DNA of 64,000 bases. It comes from Pampus argenteus (Eukaryota; Chordata; Actinopteri; Scombriformes; Stromateidae). The DNA is taken from the NCBI GenBank assembly GCA_036937835.1, contig CM072878.1, forward strand, positions 20,624,501 to 20,688,500, written 5' to 3'. Of this stretch, positions 23,651 to 36,000 are shown piece after piece. The position numbers and the translations under genes are program-made. The notes below the pieces were generated by a model. That model saw only the letters and a program-made list of their open reading frames with translations. It did not search any database and had not been told where the DNA came from. Each line of letters starts with the position of its first letter. The stretch's first letter is position 1.

Positions 23651-24863
23651 CACTCACCGGCCACTTTATTAGGTACACCTGTCCAACTGCTCGTTAACAC
23701 TTAATTTCTAATCAGCCAATCACATGGCGGCAACTCAGTGCATTTAGGCATGTAGACATGGTCAAGACAATCTCCTGCAGTTCAAACTGAGCATCAGTAT
23801 GGGGAAGAAAGGTGATTTGAGTGACTTTGAACATGGCATGGTTGTTGGTGCCAGAAGGGCTGGTCTGAGTATTTCAGAAACTGCTGATCTACTGGGATTT
23901 TCACGCACAACCATCTCTAGGGTTTACAGAGAATGGTCCGAAAAAGAAAAAATATCCAGTGAGCGGCAGTTCTGTGGGCGGAAATGATGCCAGAGGTCAG
24001 AGGAGAATGGCCAGACTGGTTCGAGCTGATAGAAAGGCAACAGTGACTCAAATAACCACCCGTTACAACCAAGGTAGGCAGAAGAGCATCTCTGAAGGCA
24101 CAGTACGTCGAACTTTGAGGCAGATGGGCTACAGCAGCAGAAGACCACACCGGGTGCCACTCCTTTCAGCTAAGAACAGGAAACTGAGGCTACAATTTGC
24201 ACAAGCTCATCGAAATTGGACAATAGAAGATTGGAAAAACGTTGCCTGGTCTGATGAGTCTCGATTTCTGCTGCAACATTCGGATGGTAGGGTCAGAATT
24301 TGGCGTCAACAACATGGAAGCATGGATCCATCCTGCCTTGTATCAACGGTTCAGCCTGGTGGTGGTGGTGTAATGGTGTGGGGAATATTTTCTTGGCACT
24401 CTTTGGGCCCCTTGGTACCAATTTAGCATCGTTGCAACGCCACAGCCTACCTGAGTATTGTTGCTGACCATGTCCATCCCTTTACGACCACAATGTACCC
24501 AACTTCTGATGGCTACTTTCAGCAGGATAATGCGCCATGTCATAAAGCTGGAATCATCTCAGACTGGTTTCTTGAACATGACAATGAGTTCACTTTACTC
24601 AAATGGCCTCCACAGTCACCAGATCTCAATCCAATAGAGCATCTTTGGGATGTGGTGGAACGGGAGATTTGCATCATGGATGTGCAGCCGACAAATCTGC
24701 AGCAACTGTGTGATGCCATCATGTCAATATGGACCAAACACTCTGAGAAATGCTTCCAGCACCTTGTTGAATCTATGCCACGAAGAATTGAGGCAGTTCT
24801 GAAGGCAAAAGGGGGTCCAACCCGATACTAGCATGGTGTACCTAATAAAGTGGCCGGTGAGTG
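23651..24863 (+). mobile_element. Nearly full-length Tc1-like transposon with broken transposase
   Basis: Terminal inverted repeats CACTCACCGGCCACTTTATT (23651) and AATAAAGTGGCCGGTGAGTG (ending 24863). The transposase starts at 23799 (MGKKGDLSDFEHGMVVGARR, bipartite HTH). A frameshift near 23980 moves it to a second frame, which runs to an in-frame TAG at ~24424, then continues to TAG at 24829. Catalytic signatures are visible: WSDESRF (first D), FQQDNAPCH (second D) and SPDLNPIEHLWD (E). About 1.2 kb, the size of an autonomous Tc1, but inactive because of the frameshift and stop. Confidence 0.93.
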
Positions 24864-26439
24864 CAATTTATAATATAATATTTATTTGTAGAGCACTTTT
24901 CAAAATCCAAGGTACAAAGTTATTCACAAGGCAGCAAATAAAACATAAAATCAGCAGTTTTTAAAGAAAACAGATTCAGTGTGTAAAAACTTCCTCCTCT
25001 TCTTCTATAGTTTGACTGGCAGACTCCAAACCAATGTTAGAGGTGCATGCCACCACCTACAGTATCTGAGTGCACCATCATTACCATCATGATTTTAAAA
25101 CTAAACTAACTGACAGACCTTTGATGCTCTACTCCTTTCTCACATCCACCATTCTGCACTTCAGTCTTTCTCTTTCTACACTTCTTACAGCCTTTCAACA
25201 CATGTTCAACTGTTTTCTTGCAGTTTCAGATTTGTCTGACACTTGTTTTCATGGTAGTAACATAGTACAGAGTCCTAATCTTAATCTAGAAAAACTAACA
25301 TCTTCTTTCCTGCATTTACCTGTATTACTTTTAACAGACTTGAATTTTGTAATATACTCTGCTCTTGGTGTTGTTAATTCAGATTTCATTATTCTGTTAT
25401 TCTGTGACAAATCAGTAATTTTGCTTCTGATCTTCCTAAACATATTCTTAAAATATCATTAAAATAAAATATCATTTGTTTAAAGCTCTTTTAGTGTTTA
25501 TAGGTATCCTAATTTCCTTCTATTCCAACATGTGCTGGTTTCCAACAGAAATTAACATCCGTTCCTAATTGCTGTTGATTTAATAAGACTGTATAAAACT
25601 TTCTTGATTTTATACTTTGTAGAATCTGAACATATCACCTATCACCACTTTATTTGTTTGTTTGACCTCCTCTACCTACTGAAGACTGATGGACACAGTT
25701 CTGCTTTGTATAATGAATGAATATGTATGCCCACACCTGCATGCTCATTATTTGAGTGTTTTGATCGATATGTAAAAATATTTAAGTGATTATAGTAGCT
25801 CTTCTTCATATAGTCTTGAACAAAATAGCCAATAATAATATTCTTCTCTGCCTACTCGCTCCTCTTCTCTAATATTTAAAGATCTACTTTGGATTGTGGA
25901 AACAAAAAAATGTTGCAGATTTTTTGCCTAAATCAACTCTGGTACTTGTTGAACAATCGTTTTTCTAAATTTCTGTATATATATATATATATGTATATGT
26001 ATGTATAGCAAGAATGAGAATGATCCTTCCCACTTCTTATAAATCTTATAAAGCATCGCAATAACCTGTTCACTGAGAACACTGAATACACTGACATTCA
26101 CTTACTCAATCTCACTCACAAACACATAATATTGAGGATCAAAAGAATAGGAGAAGGGCAAAACTCAGCTGTAATTTGAATCAATTAGCAAACTAAAGGA
26201 AGGATCCAGCCTCTGACTGGTCAGAGCCGAATCCTGCACATCTTGTGTTAGCATCATTTATCCCTCCATATTTTCTCCCCTCCACTCACTGACAGGCCTG
26301 GTTCTCTGCTAACAGACGGCTCTAGACTAGAACAATTAATTACAATATTAACAAAAATTAACTATTACTCAAGTTACAGGAGCTGTAACTGTTAAAGGTA
26401 AAATTTGGAAACCTATATAACTCCATAAAAATGTTAAAG
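24864..26439. other. Intergenic, AT-rich
   Basis: A 130-codon frame at 25070-25462 is Leu/Ile/Phe-rich by composition only. A TA run lies at 25977-25992. No gene supported. Confidence 0.4.
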
Positions 26440-26520
26440 CTAAGTATACCTAGGATTTTGAATTATATTCTGGATTTAGTGCGGAGAAGCTAATATGGGA
26501 GAAATATGATCTCTTACTTT
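26440..26520 (-). mobile_element. Small antisense L2 fragment
   Basis: ATTATATTCTGGATTTAGTG and GCTAATATGGGAGAAATATG match, antisense, the L2 RT C-terminal coding text seen better at 46740-46800. Very decayed. Confidence 0.45.
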
Positions 26521-27849
26521 TCACAAGGTAATCTATTTGATATTTTTTTAAACCCTTAACGCCTGAATTTATATAGCTGTATATAAAAAAATGTTTTATG
26601 TGTGTTTTTGTCTTTAAGTAGATGGTAAATAATGTTGAGATTATTCATTTCACTTTTGCACAAAAAATAAATAGAAAATTTGGTATGTTGCAAATTTGCA
26701 ACAGCAGGCATAATGGTCAATAATAAGATAACAATAAAACTTACAGTGTTAAACGTAAAGTTCTCTATTAGTGGTCACATTATGTAATGTACTCTAAATA
26801 TAATAATAAATTAATACCACAGGTTTAAATAGGGTTTTATAGACCAGATAGAAGATTCTCATTTTTACTCGGTTGTAGGTTTCTATTTGCTGAAGCTTCA
26901 CAGGAAGTCGTGATTTGGTTTTCATAAATGAAATAAGTGTCAGTTATGTTATAAGATATTTTACATGTTGTAAATTTAGACATAAAAACCGAAACAAACA
27001 CAACTTATACAAACTGATCTGATGTTGTTTAAAGAAATGAAAATGTGATGAACTAATAGAAAGCACATTTCACTACAAACATCAGAGTCATTCAGGAAAA
27101 ATTCAAGTTGTATAGAAACCCCTCAGACACAAAATAAGGTTTCCTTCCTGTTTCAGACTCGTGCTGTCTTTCTTTTCTGTCTAAACCTAAACTGAGGCTC
27201 AACTTCCTGCTTCCTAAACTTGTTCTTTTCTTTGTAAATGTAAACTGAAGATTTTGGGGGTTAAACCGCATCTTGATGAATCTGATCCATGATTCATTCA
27301 ACACTCTGTGGTCTGAGTGAAACCTGAAAAGGCTTGAGTCCCTGTTTCCAGACTTGTCAGCGTTTAACCATCAAAATGACGCCTGTGACGCTCCATCATG
27401 GTATTAAATCATAATCCCTTTAATTCAATCCGTATTAACAAACTAATTAATCTCATTATGAGGTGAATTTTAAGTAATATTTAATAGATGAATTTTATAT
27501 TTTAAATGTATATATTGTTAAAGTATGTTCAAGGGGTCAAAAAAACCAAAATAACCCCCCAAAAAACGGACCAAACAATATGAAATTTTTTACCATTTTA
27601 GTACATATTTTACCTGTTTTAACACATACAAACTGAATGAAACTTTAACTTTGGTCATGAATGTGTGTGAATGTTTCAGTTATTTACTGTTAACACGGAA
27701 ATTAAAGTAAATCTATTTTATTTGTTTTTTCAGATTTTACAATCACACGTTTAACTATCAAACATAGCTGCAGTGTTCAGCTATATATTATGACCATATA
27801 GTGTATTTTAATAGCATGTCCACATACATTTGACCACATAATAACCTAG
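26521..27849. other. Intergenic, nothing recognised
   Basis: AT-rich. Two unsupported frames on the minus strand only. Confidence 0.4.
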
Positions 27850-28240
27850 AACTAATACCATGAAGGCTGGACTGCTGTAACTCATTCTTCCTACTGCAGG
27901 CATCTCCCAGGCCATTATGTTGCTGCCCAGTTATTAACACCATATCATCACTATCTCTGCATCCTGATACTGGCTCTCTGTTCATTTCAGTATTTCTGTC
28001 TATAAATCGCTTCATGGTCTTTTCCATCTGTCTATCATTTGCTGGAGGATATCAGACTGAATCTGTTGATCTCTCTGTCTTTTAATTGTATTTGAACTTG
28101 TTTCTAACATATGTTATGCACTTAGTAAAGTCTTTATCGGTATGTCTCTATGAATGTATGTGTATAAGTCTTGTTAACACATATGTCTGTCTTTGTGAAG
28201 CAAAGCCTGTTTGCTTTCCAAAGTGCTATATAAATGACAT
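27850..28240 (+). mobile_element. LINE 3' fragment (Rex1/CR1-like)
   Basis: GGCTGGACTGCTGTAACTC encodes the RLDYCNS-type motif of LINE RT C-termini. It is followed by decayed coding text and a tail ending CAAAGTGCTATATAAATGAC. Decayed and 5'-truncated. Confidence 0.5.
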
Positions 28241-28888
28241 AAACTTGAAAATAGAAAAATGTTGACAAAATGGAAATTTTCAGTTTCAACGAATTTTGAT
28301 TGACATCAGTTTCATTTTCTGTCCAGCATCAACTTTATTTAAACCACAAGATGTCAGAGCTGCTGCAGAGACGTTCTCAACAGAACCACAACAACCACGG
28401 ACCAGAGAACCGGATCGACAAACGGCAGCGCCTCCAGCGCCTCTAACACCATCAGAAGTGAGTTCACCTGTTCTTTAGATATTATTAATAATAATAAAAA
28501 CCAACATATTTTCTTGAAGAGAAACTTTCACTTTAAACATCAAGGCTGTTGCCATGGCAACAATAAACATTTCACTATAAACTTTTACAAGAAATCAATA
28601 GTATAACATTTATCATATAATCAGAATGAAATCAAGTAATTAATATTTCATCATTAGTGTGATGTGTTGTGGATTTGATCAACCTTTAAAACAAACCAAT
28701 AAAACAAATCAATAAATGCAGAAATTAACCATTATCACAGAATAAACATCATATTGATCCATTATCTGTGTTTGGGAAACCTCAGATGTTTCAGTAAAAG
28801 TTTTTTGTTTTTTTTCAATAAAAAATGTTTTAATTTATTTTAAGTCAAGGCAACAAAACCTGATCAATTGTGTGATCTATTATTGATC

Positions 28889-28923
<35 letters not shown>

Positions 28924-29929
28924 GAAAGATTCCATTTCTCAACACAAATAAATTATGCTTGTGGTTTTCTAATATTTTTCTTACTAGGTTGTTTTTTGTT
29001 TTTATTGATTAGAAATTCATATGTGTGATTGTTCTTCATGATGAAACATTACTGAGTCATGTTTTAGTTGCTGTTTGTGTAAAAATGATAATATATAAAA
29101 ATCTTAAAAACTTAAAATGTATAAAAGTCCTTCACGTCCTGGTCAACAAACTATTAATAAACTTCATGGATCTGATTGGATTGACAATTGAAACATTGAT
29201 CAAGCGGAGTCTTTAGTTCAGAATGTTTATGGATCTTTGACAGATCGACTTTCCTTCGTTAAGATGATTATTATTCATATTTAGTTTCACTGCTTTCTGC
29301 TTTAAGTTTGTACCGAATGGATCATCAAACTACATGGAGGAACAGTAAATAGACAAAGTCGTGCTGTAAAGCAGGCTCAATGTCGCTTGCAGAAACGGAT
29401 TTCTGGGTTGCAGCGGTCAGAAACAGCAGAGGTGGAAATGTTTGAAACAAATGCTGATAAGTTTCATTTCACAAGCATTTAGTCCTGCTGCAGACCTGAA
29501 TCCCTGACTCACAACTTCTCACTTTTAGTCATTTTCATTAATGTTGAAACTTTAACTGTGATCATGAAGCCCATCAGTCAAATATGATGCTCGCTGTTTA
29601 CAGAGTGGAAACTATCGGTACACTCACCCTGCTGCTGTTAGCTGCCGTCGAGTCCAAACCGTAAATCTGTTTGAGCCATGACGAATATTTCCATCTCTCG
29701 TTGAGACACTTCATATCTGAATCTGGAAAACTGGCTGATCGGAAAGACGGTTGAGTTTTATGACAAGCGGTGGCGTGGAGCAACCAGAGCTGAATCATAA
29801 CGAAAATATCAAATACACTGTTTCCTCAGAATATCAGTAACGGAAAAGGAAAATGAACATTATGTTTGACTCCAAGAAATATTCAGATACTTTAATGAAG
29901 TAAAAGTATGCAAGTATTGTCAGCTTGAC
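28241..29929. other. Intergenic, small unconfirmed ORFs
   Basis: Contains a 31-codon frame at 28351-28446 and, on the minus strand, a 66-codon frame at 29598-29798 followed internally by a GTGAGT donor-like site. Neither was recognised. (ATT)n runs at 28892-28922. Confidence 0.35.
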
Positions 29930-30605
29930 GCAGTTCAAGTACTGCAGTAACAGTACATAAGCATTGTGAGCTTGATGTAGGTGGAGGTGGAGCTAGTTTC
30001 AACTACTTTATATACAGTTAGCTAGTTTAGTCCAATGGTTCCCAACCTAGGGGTCGGGGCCCTCCAAAGGGTCACCAGATAAATCTGAGGGGTCATGAGA
30101 TGATTAATGGGAGAGGAAAGAAGAAGAAACAAAGTTCTGATACACAAATCTGTTTTCAGCTTTTGGACTTTTTCTCTAATCTTTGATTTCTGCTGAAATA
30201 TTGGATCATTTGAACATTTATTGAAATGAAACCATCTGAGAAGTTTAGAGGTAAAAATCACTATTTGGTGGAGCTGTTAACAACTCATAGACATCTGAAA
30301 TGTGACCCGACTACACACTGCTTTTAGTAAGACGTCAACAGACTAAAAGGTTGAAACCACTGGTTTCATCTTTAACAATGTGTTGGATTTTAAAAGCTTC
30401 TTATATTATCCATTGAGTCAAATCTGCATCTGAACAGTAACTAAAGCTGTCAGATAAATGTAGTGGAGTAGAAAGTACTAGATTTACCTCTGACATGTAG
30501 TACAGTGAAGTATAAAGTAGCATCACATGGAAATACTCGAGTACGGTATAAGTACCTTTAAAACTGTACTTAAGTACAGTACTAAATGGACTTAGTTACT
30601 TTCTA
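29930..30605 (-). mobile_element. Interspersed repeat, MITE-like, copy 2 (inverted relative to copy 1)
   Basis: Reverse complement of the 17545-18235 repeat with few differences. It includes the GTACTTAAGTACAGTAC palindrome at its right end and GGTCGGGGCCCTCCAAAGGG. A (TA)n run follows at 30617-30648. Confidence 0.75.
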
Positions 30606-30611
30606 TAAATA

Positions 30612-30649
<38 letters not shown>

Positions 30650-30905
30650 CTGAGTCTGAAACATGAACTGATTTTAATTTTAAACAAAACCAATGCATCA
30701 AACATTGAAGATAATGAAGATAAAAATTTCTGACTTCAGACCTCTGAAGGTCGGAGACCTTGAATGAACCTGCAGTGACTCACCTGGTGGAGTCGATGTG
30801 TCCTGGTCCAGGTCTCTGTGGTTTGGATCAGAGTCTTCTGTGGTTTAATTGTATGACTCACACAGGTAGACGGCCTCTGATTAGCTGATGGGTCCTAACA
30901 GCCAG

Positions 30906-30927
30906 CCAATCAGTTGCTTTCTTTTCC
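30906..30927. promoter_or_regulatory. CCAAT and IRF-like sites upstream of the interferon gene
   Basis: A CCAAT box (~30906) and, on the minus strand, GGAAAAGAAAG (30917-30927, an AANNGAAA IRF half-site) lie about 90-105 bp before the ATG. Interferon promoters are driven by IRFs. TTTTCCAG here could alternatively be an acceptor for a 5' UTR exon. Confidence 0.3.
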
Positions 30928-31012
30928 AGGTTACCTGAACACACCTGAAGCTTCCAACTCAATCAGGTCACCTGAAGCAGCTCAGACCAGAACCAGAAGA
31001 ACCAGAGGTACC

Positions 31013-32661
31013 ATGTCTCCTCCATCAGTCCTTCTCCTCGTCCTGCAGCTCTGCAGCCTTCATCTGATGCTTGTTGCCATGCCAACCTGCCATCTCCAGG
31101 GAAATGTGGTTCAGACAGCCCACAACCTCCTCAGAGACCTGGTATGACCCTGACCTTTGACCTCCCTTATAAGACCGCTGCTGATTTTTATTAGATGACA
31201 ACTGAACATTTAAAATCTCATTTGATTTTTAATCATGTGATGCTTTTCATCTCTTAAACTAAAACTTCTTTAACTGATCACACATCAGCTGTTAACTAAA
31301 CGAACCATTTGACTGATGCTTTAACACATTGGAAACATGTGAACTGCTCCTTTAACAGTTTCTTGTCTGATCTGCAGGGGGCGCCATTTCCTGTACACTG
31401 CCTGCAATACAACATCAACGTCTCTTTCCCAGGCTCCGCCTTCCCCGCTGCCACAGTCGATCACCCGCAGGTAATCCTCTCAGCCAATCAGATAGCTGCT
31501 TTTTTATGTTCAACCTGCTTATGTACTCTGACATCTGATTGGTTCCCTGCAGTGCCGCCGGGCATTAGGGGTCGTGTATGAGTCACTGCGAGGGGTGGGG
31601 CTAATGTTTGAGGATCACGACTTACCTGAAAGAGAGGGCGGAGTCACCTGGGATGCCACGAAACTTGACAACTTCAGGAACCTACAGGACCGACTTCTGG
31701 ATGAGGGCAGCTGTGTGAGTATCAGAACCTTGTTCTCATATTCTCATGTTATTCTGTTTCTGTCTTGTGTTCTTTTATTCTTGAGTTCTTCTGTTGTCAA
31801 GTTTTTCTGTTCTTGACTTTTTCTGTTTTTCTGTTCTTGAGTTCTATTGTTCTTCTGTTCACGACTTCTTCTGTTTTTGTGTTCTTGTGTTCTGTGTTCT
31901 TCTGTTCTTCTGAACATCAAGTCCTTGTGTTATGTTCTTGTGTTCTCATGTCCTTGTGTTTTCAGGTTCTTATTTTCTTGTGGTTTTAATATGTATTCAG
32001 GTGATTTATTTCAGATTTGAGTAAAATCGTATCAGATGTTTTGTGAGTTGTCAGGAGCCACTGGCAGAGTGAGAGCTTTCAGTCATAGTCATGGTCATCC
32101 TCTTGGGAGCAACGTGTGAAAGTTCTGTGGCGGTTCTGTGGAGGTTTTAATCTGGTTTATCTTTCTGTCTGCAGCTGTCGGACGTTGATGCTTCAGCTGT
32201 TTTATCTTCTTACTTCAGTAACGTGACGGCTGTCGTTCAGCAGGTAAACTCCACATACAATGTTGTTAGAAGAAACCAGAGTAAAAATACAGTTTAATTT
32301 TTATACTAATAAGTGTAAATTAGATACAATTTAAAATACAAAAAAAAACAACATACAAAGTGATTGTTGATTTTCTTTGGATGTAATTGAATTTATTGTT
32401 GGTATATTTATCCACAGTACTTTTTTGCTATCTTTAACAAAAAAGAAACTAGATGATAAAATGATATAAAATGACATTAAGTGTATAAATGAGTGAAAGT
32501 GTTCCTTGTGTCTTTCGTTAAACATGTCTTCTGTATATGTAATCATGACTCAGGACAGTGCGGCGTGTGGTTGGCTCGCTATGAGGAGAGATCTGCTCTG
32601 GGTGCTAAAGTTCGCTCTGCAGAATCACCATCAGTGTTTCACCTGGAGACACACCCACTGA
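31013..32661 (+). CDS. ifn: Fish type I interferon, complete, five exons
   Basis: Exons 31013-31141, 31378-31470, 31553-31714, 32175-32243 and 32554-32661 join with phase-0 introns throughout, the classic fish type I IFN structure, encoding 186 residues. Residues 1-24 form a hydrophobic secretion signal (SVLLLVLQLCSLHLMLVA). Helix A/B text: CHLQGNVVQTAHNLLRDLGA, then PFPVHCLQYNINVSFP. Cysteines are at about 26, 51, 75, 128, 156 and 179, consistent with multi-disulfide fish IFNs (c-like group suspected). The last exon has the CxWxxxRR signature (CGWLAMRRDLLWVL). By family knowledge it is a secreted antiviral cytokine acting through JAK-STAT receptors. The 3' UTR carries a strong AU-rich element. 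The subgroup cannot be fixed without a tree. Confidence 0.92.
31735..31990 (+). repeat. Degenerate TTCTTGTGTTC repeat in interferon intron 3
   Basis: Variants of GTTCTTCTGTTCTTGAGTTC recur for about 250 bp, giving a T-rich pyrimidine-biased intron. Confidence 0.75.
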
Positions 32662-32694
32662 GGAGCGGGGGCACGTTGACTGATTGATCTGTTT

Positions 32695-32775
32695 TTTGAC
32701 TTATTTATTTATCTATTTATTTATTTATATTCTGACTTGCATTTTTATTTATTTTTACAAAATATATTTATTTGT
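32695..32775 (+). promoter_or_regulatory. ifn: AU-rich element in interferon 3' UTR
   Basis: About eight ATTTA pentamers, several overlapping (TTATTTATTTATCTATTTAT), start about 40 nt after the stop. Such elements speed decay of cytokine mRNAs. Confidence 0.8.
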
Positions 32776-32985
32776 AAAATCTATTTTTTATATCTATAGG
32801 CTCTGATGAAAATATTAAAACTGTAAACTCACATATGAAAACTATGTTTTATACTCCCGTGTCCACAGTGTTACAATAGCTTTATTATGATATGATATGA
32901 TTAAGAAAATCTTAAATTAAACTCTGTATTAAGACTCTTTATTCTTCAGCACCTTGTTTTGTCATCATGTTAAAAATCTTCAGTG

Positions 32986-32991
32986 AATAAA
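32986..32991 (+). terminator. ifn: Poly(A) signal for interferon
   Basis: AATAAA about 325 nt after the stop codon. Confidence 0.55.
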
Positions 32992-35689
32992 TGCTAAACA
33001 GTTTATGACATGAACATGTTAGCGTTCCTCTCTGCAACACTTTCAGGTTATTATTGATTCGTAGCTGAATAAAAAGATGTTAGCGTCAATTTCAGTTCAA
33101 GGGGTGAAGAAATTGTATATTCTGTTCATATCAGAGAAAAATCTGCTTTTTCTGTTAAGAAGGAAAAGAAGCAAAAATGTGTCAGCAGGACACAAATTCT
33201 TCTCTTTGTGTTATCATGAGGTCAAGTCATATTTGTAATGCCCCTTTATTTTAATTCGCTAAATTCAGACAGTAAACACATTGACTCAACTCTGACTCAA
33301 ATTGAAACTATGAGTTTTAAAGACACAGTGACTCATGCACAGCTGCCTGCTGCTTAATTAAATCTTCTCTTTATTTAAAAAAGAGGTCACTTCTTTTTTT
33401 CAGATCTTATCGATTTTATTTAAATGTTTGTTTTCGAATAATAAAGAACAAACCATTCAAACAGAAAGGATTCAGTTCAAGCAGGCCTCAAATGAAACGT
33501 TTAGATTTCACAGTAATTTTTTATTAAACTGTTAAAAGTTCAGATAGATTAAAACTACAGATGCTGTGGTTTCATTATGTGGTATGTAGGACTACATTCT
33601 GTTCTGTCTAACATGTTTGTACCTGTCTGACCTGCAGTGTGTAATATTTATTGTTTTCCTCAGTCGCTTTGGCTCAATTCTCTAATGACATGTCATTACT
33701 TGTGCAACAGAAACAACAGAAAAGGCATCTCTCATTCATTGCTAACATGCAGAATGTGCAAATGTTTTGGCACATTCGGTTAAGTGAACAACTAGTGTTT
33801 ATATATGTCTTTAAAATAGATTCAGTTTCTTCTCAGTTGAATGGTTTTACTCTTTAAAACATGTTAGAATTATAGAGTTACTACAGTTTGTGAACATGGA
33901 GGAGCCTTTTAGATGAATAGTGGAAATTATACGATCATCAATCACCAAATCAGATGTATTTTCTTGCTGCGATGGATGCTGCTTATGATGACATCAGAGA
34001 AGCGGAGGGTGGTTGCTGCATACAAGATGATTATTCCCCCGTTGTGTTGCAAGGCAGGTGTGAGGTAGATGAGAATCTGCGGATTCCCAGCACTGTATCT
34101 TTACTTTCGTAATGTACTGCTGCATATAGGATATATGTTTTTCTGTTCACTATATTGCACTGTGTTGTGTGACCATTGCAGGAATATAAAATTGTTTTCC
34201 TCACATTGATTGTTTACCAAATTGCAGGTAGATGTTGACAACCTGTATTCAGGTCTGATACTGAAACAGCACCACTGTGTGGCTGTAACAAGCTAACTTG
34301 CGAATTAGATTTTATTTACATTTTCTTCTAAATATCTTCCGTATATTTCTATTTTATTTGATCAATCTTGGTACGTGGTTTGTTTTTTAGTTGAAGGAGT
34401 AATATGCACATCATATAACATCATATACTATCTGAAAGCTGCATCAATGAAAAAAGTAATGCCTGCACACTTACTCCAAATCAATATTTAATCTAGACAA
34501 TGTTTCAGGTCAAATGTTTGTAAAAATGAAAAGTGCACACATATTATACATCCATGGACAGCGATTGACTGATAAGCTCAGGATGATAAACATTTCAATT
34601 CAATTCAATACAGCACATCACAAAGAGCAGAAATGCAAAGACCATAGCTCAATTTATCACAAATATCAAAACATATATGGTGTGAATATATCGATTAAAT
34701 ATTGTGTGAAGTGAACATTGTCCTGATTACATCTGGTGGCTTAGTGGAGTTAGTGTGCAGGCATCATTTCTTACAACATGGTTTGTTTTTTGACATTTCA
34801 GACCATTTCTCTTTAATTACCAAATCATCGGGGCTGTAGCCTAATTGATTAAAAAGTGGCATACCATCTTCTTTTACATCGTTCACATAATCTTAAGAAA
34901 ACCTGGAACCTGTTAAATATTTGAACAAAGCCTGAATAAGTTTGTCTGTTCGTTTCTTTATATTCCAAATAGTTTATTATATCATCATCATTACAACAAC
35001 AACTCATGTTTAGTTTTTAGAGAAACTTTGAAGATCTGCTTCGACAATCTGAGGAAGAAAACGTGATGCTGTTACTGTGTTAACACAAAGTGCCCAATCA
35101 GAGTCTAGACTTAGGCCACGAGGAAACAAAAAAAAACAACCCTAGGAACGCTGGTCTCCGATTGGCTGAAGGAGAGAGGTGATGTTTAATGTTTGTGTGT
35201 ATTTCTGGTGAGTGCGTGCTGAACAGTTTGTTGTACTCCTCCTTAAACGAGGAGTACAACAAGACGCTCCATGAAACCGTCTGGCTTTATTGATTGCCAT
35301 TGCAGATAATAGCCAATAGCCATTAAAACAACAGTTTCAAATAATGATAATTTTATTCTGTAACGTTTTCTTTTTTAGATATTATATCAGACTCGTGGTT
35401 TGATGATGGCGTGACTTGGTGGCCAAACTATAAAAGTAAAGAACACATCAGCAGAGGTGTCCAAAAACGGGTGGAGCCAGGATCAGACTGGAAAAAATGC
35501 TGATAAGGATCCATTTAGAGACCTAATCCAACCGAATTATGTGTTGAAATGTAACTATTGGACCCATAAATTATTAAATTATCAAATATTTGCTTCTTGA
35601 GTTTTTTGCCATTTTTTCATATTTTAAAGCTGTTTGTGGCTGCATTTTTTATTGTCTGCACCGCTAATTAAACAAGAGAGGAAACCAAC
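32992..35689. other. Intergenic between ifn and itga2b, mostly unassigned
   Basis: AT-rich with no supported gene. It holds a perfect hairpin at 35228-35262. Confidence 0.4.
35228..35262. repeat. Perfect 14-bp inverted repeat (hairpin)
   Basis: TTGTTGTACTCCTC (35228-35241), 7-nt loop CTTAAAC, then GAGGAGTACAACAA (35249-35262). No T-tract follows it, and it is not inside a recognised element. Confidence 0.85.
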
Positions 35690-36000
35690 CAAACCAACTT
35701 GCTCTCAAATATACAGTATATCAACAATGCTGAGAGAAAAAGGAGATATCATGAAGAAGAGGGTAGTGACAGCCCATCAGTCTGGGGAGGGATATAAGAG
35801 CATCTCCAAAAGATTACAGCTCCATCCACTGGAATACAAATACCAGGAATAGCCCTGCCTAGAAGTGGCCCACATCAAAACTACCACCCAGAGTCAGCAG
35901 AAAAATAGTGAATCAGCTAAAGGCAAACCCACACATCATCGCTACAGAGTTGCAGACAAATGCACATGCATCTATGATCAGTCGAAAATGTTTAACTGAT
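35690..36000 (+). mobile_element. Decayed Tc1 fragment
   Basis: Frame pieces VVTAHQSGEGYKSISKRLQL and RVSRKIVNQLKANPHI-like text match the HTH region of a different Tc1 subfamily from the one at 23651. No inverted repeats seen. Confidence 0.6.

Noticed and set aside
25070..25462. 130-codon plus-strand ORF
   Set aside because: Composition is AT-driven (Leu/Ile/Phe), with no motif, no splice context and no recognisable family.
27788..28027. 79-codon minus-strand ORF
   Set aside because: Antisense of a decayed LINE fragment.
31013..32661. Interferon as a pseudogene
   Set aside because: All five exons are in frame with good splice sites, signal peptide, stop and AU-rich UTR.
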